NCBI GenBank assembly: GCA_030847615.1
Contig: JAUMIR010000015.1
Coordinates: 3,365,501-3,429,500 of the forward strand
Origin: Gambelia wislizenii
Lineage: Eukaryota > Chordata > Lepidosauria > Squamata > Crotaphytidae
Direction of reading: 5' to 3'
DNA: 64,000 nt
The position numbers and the translations under genes were made by a program. Positions 61,515-64,000 of the stretch are shown in pieces (position 1 is the first letter of the stretch; each line of letters begins with the position of its first letter). Below the pieces are notes generated by a model that saw only the letters and a program-made list of their open reading frames with translations, made no database searches and was not told the origin of the DNA.

Positions 61515-61780
61515 TCCCTAGGGCTGCCACTTCAGCATCGTCCCGGGACCTGACGTCTCCGGGCCAAAACCTGAGCTCTAGAGATAGCTCCTGGTGATGG
61601 CGTTAAGCGCTGTGCGTCAAGTACCAACCTCAGCTGCTCCCAACTTGTCATTCCAAGACACAGAGACACAGAGGGAGAAGAAAGCAGGAGGAAGAGGAGG
61701 GAGAAAATATTTTTCAGTTTGGAAATTAAAAAGAAATAGTAGGTAAGGGAGCGGTTCCCAGATCATGGTGAAATGAGATT
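61515..61780 (+). repeat. Family L repeat
   Basis: The words catcgtcccgggacctgacg, ccgggccaaaacctgagctc, gatggcgttaagcgctgtgc and cagtttggaaattaaaaag, then gcggttcccagatcatggtg, parallel 47455-47720. Confidence 0.6.
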
Positions 61781-61791
61781 ACAGTAGGACC

Positions 61792-61945
61792 CCTGTATCC
61801 ACTGATTCATTATCCACTCATTCAATTATCCACGGGACACAAAACAGCACACCTACCATAGAGTCTTCCTAGAAAATGTGTTTTCTCTAGCCATTTTCTA
61901 GGTCCTCCAAGGCAACTCTATGGTATTTTAAACCAGAAGTCACAT
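61792..61945 (+). mobile_element. Family B MITE, partial, plus Penelope scrap
   Basis: It begins cagtaggacccctgtatcca, with ggacacaaaacagcac and accatagagtcttcctagaa in the core. After gaagtcaca at about 61943 a Penelope 3' scrap follows (gtgaagtcaaaggctttcac). Confidence 0.65.
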
Positions 61946-61975
61946 TGTGAAGTCAAAGGCTTTCACGGCTGTCTC

Positions 61976-62721
61976 CAACTCCATGAAAACTGGAGACTCA
62001 GGGCCAACATCTTGACCAGCCTCTCCCCAATTCTGGCACCCTTGTGACGTTTTGGACAATAAACCCCATCAGCATGATGCTTTGGGATGATGGGCATTGT
62101 AGTCCAGACCCTCAGACGGTCACCCTCTTAAGTGACCATCTAAACCTCACCCTCTCTAGGCCTAGATTGGTTGTTGGGCAAAGCGTCTGCAGGTTCAACC
62201 GTCATGTGGAGTGTTGCCCTCAGTTGGCCAATCTGTATAATGGGTATAGTTAATGAGTGGGTACTTTGCTAGAAAATGATGCCTGAAGACATCCATCCTA
62301 TAACTATGCAGAGGAAAGCAAACACAGATGGGACTCATAATTATCTTTGGTGCCTTCATGGCAGGAGCAAGACTATACCCTAAACACAGCAGGGTTGGCT
62401 CTTCCCAACCTGAAATATGGAAAGCAATCTCTACCTCCTTCAACTAAGCAAGGGGGAACTTAAGATCATGATGTCTATGTTCTAAAATTATCTAACTCAT
62501 CATGACATGTGGAAAGCATTTTATTGGCAAAGTCTTTAAATACTTTAAAGAGGGGCACTTACGTTCTGGAAACACCCCTATTCTCCACTGAGCCCAAAGC
62601 TAAGCATATCGAATTTTCAAATTTGTTTCCAACTTAACTATGCAAGTCCACGCAACACAATTCCAGCAAAAGTATGGATCTGGAGAGATCCAAACCACTC
62701 CCCAGGTAGTTTCAGTGTACA
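61976..62721. other. No gene seen
   Basis: Unique-looking DNA. A short ggatgatgggcattgtagtc (62083) is an F-like scrap. Confidence 0.4.
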
Positions 62722-62948
62722 GTCGGCCCTCCATATCCACGGGTTCTGCATCCATGGATTCAACCAACCACGGCTCAAAATATTGGGGGGGGGGGATTCC
62801 AAAAAGCAAACCTTGCTGTTTGCAATTTTGTATAAGGGAAACCATTTTACTCTGCCATTGTATACGATGGAACTTGAGCATCCACGGATTTTGGCATCCA
62901 CGGAGGGGTCCTGGAACCAAACCCCAGTCGATACCGAAGGACAACTCT
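62722..62948 (-). mobile_element. Tigger-like MITE, variant of family A
   Basis: It begins cagtcggccctccatatcca and ends accgaaggacaactcta. The pair with 5541-5783 shares the attcaaccaaccacggctca-type block. Confidence 0.8.
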
Positions 62949-63220
62949 ATACCGTGTGCTAGAAGCCACTGTGGAAAACAGGATCAGTTTCATCTAGAAC
63001 TTGGAAAGGAAGTCAGCTGTGGGGGATGGCAACTCCCAGAATCCCCCAGCCAGCATGGGTGTTGTAGTCATTTTCCTGGCCTCTGGATTCACGTTGAGCC
63101 TGATCCACCACAGGCTGTTCTTTTCTTAAACGGCTCCATCATTATCATCATGACCACCACTAACTTTATACCCCACCTTTTCCCCAAGATTGGGGTTCAG
63201 GATAAGTTACAAATTAAAAC
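62949..63220. other. No gene seen; F-like half element
   Basis: The stretch 63024-63070 (gatggcaactcccagaatcc, cccagccagcatgggtgttg) is one arm of the hairpin MITE seen at 33690 and 38235. Confidence 0.45.
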
Positions 63221-63221
63221 A

Positions 63222-63480
63222 CAGCTGGACCCCCGTATCCACGGGGGTTTCGTTCCTATACTTACTGTGTATACCAAAAACTGCAGATAACAACAAACCC
63301 TATTCAAATAAAGGACTTCTGATGAAAATATATCATAGAGTTGTGTTGGAGGACCTAGAAGATGCCTAGAGAGGATGCCTCTCTAGACACTTTCCAGCGC
63401 AACTCTATGGTATGTGTCCCTTATTTTGTGGATAACTGAAACTGAATATTGGTTCTGCAGATACGGGAGGTTTCCGACTG
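63222..63480 (+). mobile_element. Family B Tigger-like MITE, full length
   Basis: It runs from cagctggacccccgtatcca to gggaggtttccgactg with TA following. The core is gacctagaagatgcctagag and gatgcctctctagacacttt. Confidence 0.85.
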
Positions 63481-63491
63481 TAACTGCAATA

Positions 63492-63740
63492 CAGTAGGAC
63501 CCCCTTAACTGCTGGGAATTGGTGGGGGGGCATGGATACCAAAAACTGTGGATAATGGCGAACACCCTTGAAAATAATGGGACTTCCAGTTTAAAATACC
63601 ATAGAATTGCCCTGGAGGACCTAGGAAATAGCTAGAGAGGACACATTGGCTAGGAAGACTCTATGGTAGATGTGCTGGTTTGTGTCCTGTGGATAATTGA
63701 GTCAGTGGATAATGAATCAGTGGATATGGGGGTCCTACTC
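63492..63740 (+). mobile_element. Family B Tigger-like MITE, full length
   Basis: It runs from cagtaggacccccttaactg to gatatgggggtcctactc, and both ends are inverted repeats. It lies 11 bp after the previous copy. Confidence 0.83.
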
Positions 63741-64000
63741 TATGGTTAAAAACATACAAAAGGTCAGCATTACAACTGAAGTAAACTGTTCATACTATTA
63801 AAACAATTTAAAACTAACATTATCATCAGTGGTGGCAAAGATGGTAGCAGAACCTAAATGGAGCCTCCTTATTCCAGGGCAGTATACCTTTCTGAAGACC
63901 AGATTGTGAAAACGAGGATTCCCAAGCAGCTTTCATTTTCACTAATGAGGGTACTATAAAAACAAAGAAGGCTTGATTGGGGCAGGGCAGCATCCTTTTT
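63741..64000. other. No gene seen
   Basis: Unique-looking DNA up to the window edge. Confidence 0.4.

Noticed and set aside
62640..63290. 216-codon frame as a gene
   Set aside because: It crosses a Tigger-like element and enters a family B copy; the translation is of repeats.
1..64000. CDC42SE1 coding exons on the plus strand
   Set aside because: I looked for codons of the FWHKLGCC and EPMNFVHLTHIGSG segments expected near MLLT11 but recognised none; they may lie beyond the window or have been missed by eye.

Overview
This window is vertebrate chromosomal DNA, most likely from a squamate reptile (a lizard). I base that on the mix of repeats: CR1 LINEs ending in ATTCTATG repeats (sauropsid type), Penelope-like elements, L2-like and L1 LINE tails, tRNA-derived and 5S-derived SINEs, and very many short inverted-repeat DNA transposons. 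Nothing prokaryotic is present. Species cannot be named from the sequence.

The one confident host gene is MLLT11 (AF1q) on the minus strand at 12493-12774. It is an intact 93-codon single-exon reading frame with a splice acceptor just upstream. A CpG-rich, TATA-less promoter-like region lies at about 2330-3000. From remembered mammalian gene order (CDC42SE1 and GABPB2 head to head, MLLT11 antisense inside CDC42SE1) it may be their shared promoter; that is inference. A candidate non-coding first exon of MLLT11 lies near 21363-21790. No CDC42SE1 coding exon was recognised.

Almost everything else is mobile DNA. My working family names are: A, Tigger-like, about 230 bp, TA target site, termini CAGTTGTCCCTTC; B, a second Tigger-like family, about 260 bp, with a CCTAGAGAG core; C, a third of that type; D/D2/D3, elements of about 210-230 bp containing an ACTACAAATCCCAGGATT core; E, Harbinger-like palindromic elements with GGACATTTTCAGAC or GGAGATTTTCACAC ends and 3-bp target sites; F, short palindromic elements with a CTCCCAGAAT core; G, a 222-bp hAT element with 8-bp target sites; H and I, larger inverted-repeat elements with TCTATAC or CATCTACAC ends; J, an element of about 500 bp with CATACCCTCCAAC ends; K, a unit of about 160 bp; L, an unclassified repeat starting near TTGCCAG.

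Layout: 1-2300 is an array of units of about 400 bp; 2330-3000 the CpG island; 3000-12000 AT-rich DNA and repeats including a Penelope fragment and an LTR-like segment; 12060-12800 MLLT11; 12800-21360 CR1, D, A and J copies, including a triple nest at 18486-19268; 21360-30000 the candidate exon and mixed transposons; 30000-38600 nested L1, L2, hAT, CR1, Harbinger-like and 5S-derived SINE insertions; 38600-64000 further A, B, D, H, I, J and CR1 copies, including the longest CR1 reverse-transcriptase reading frame (57482-58690). CR1 is repeatedly inserted inside DNA transposons, which gives a relative chronology.
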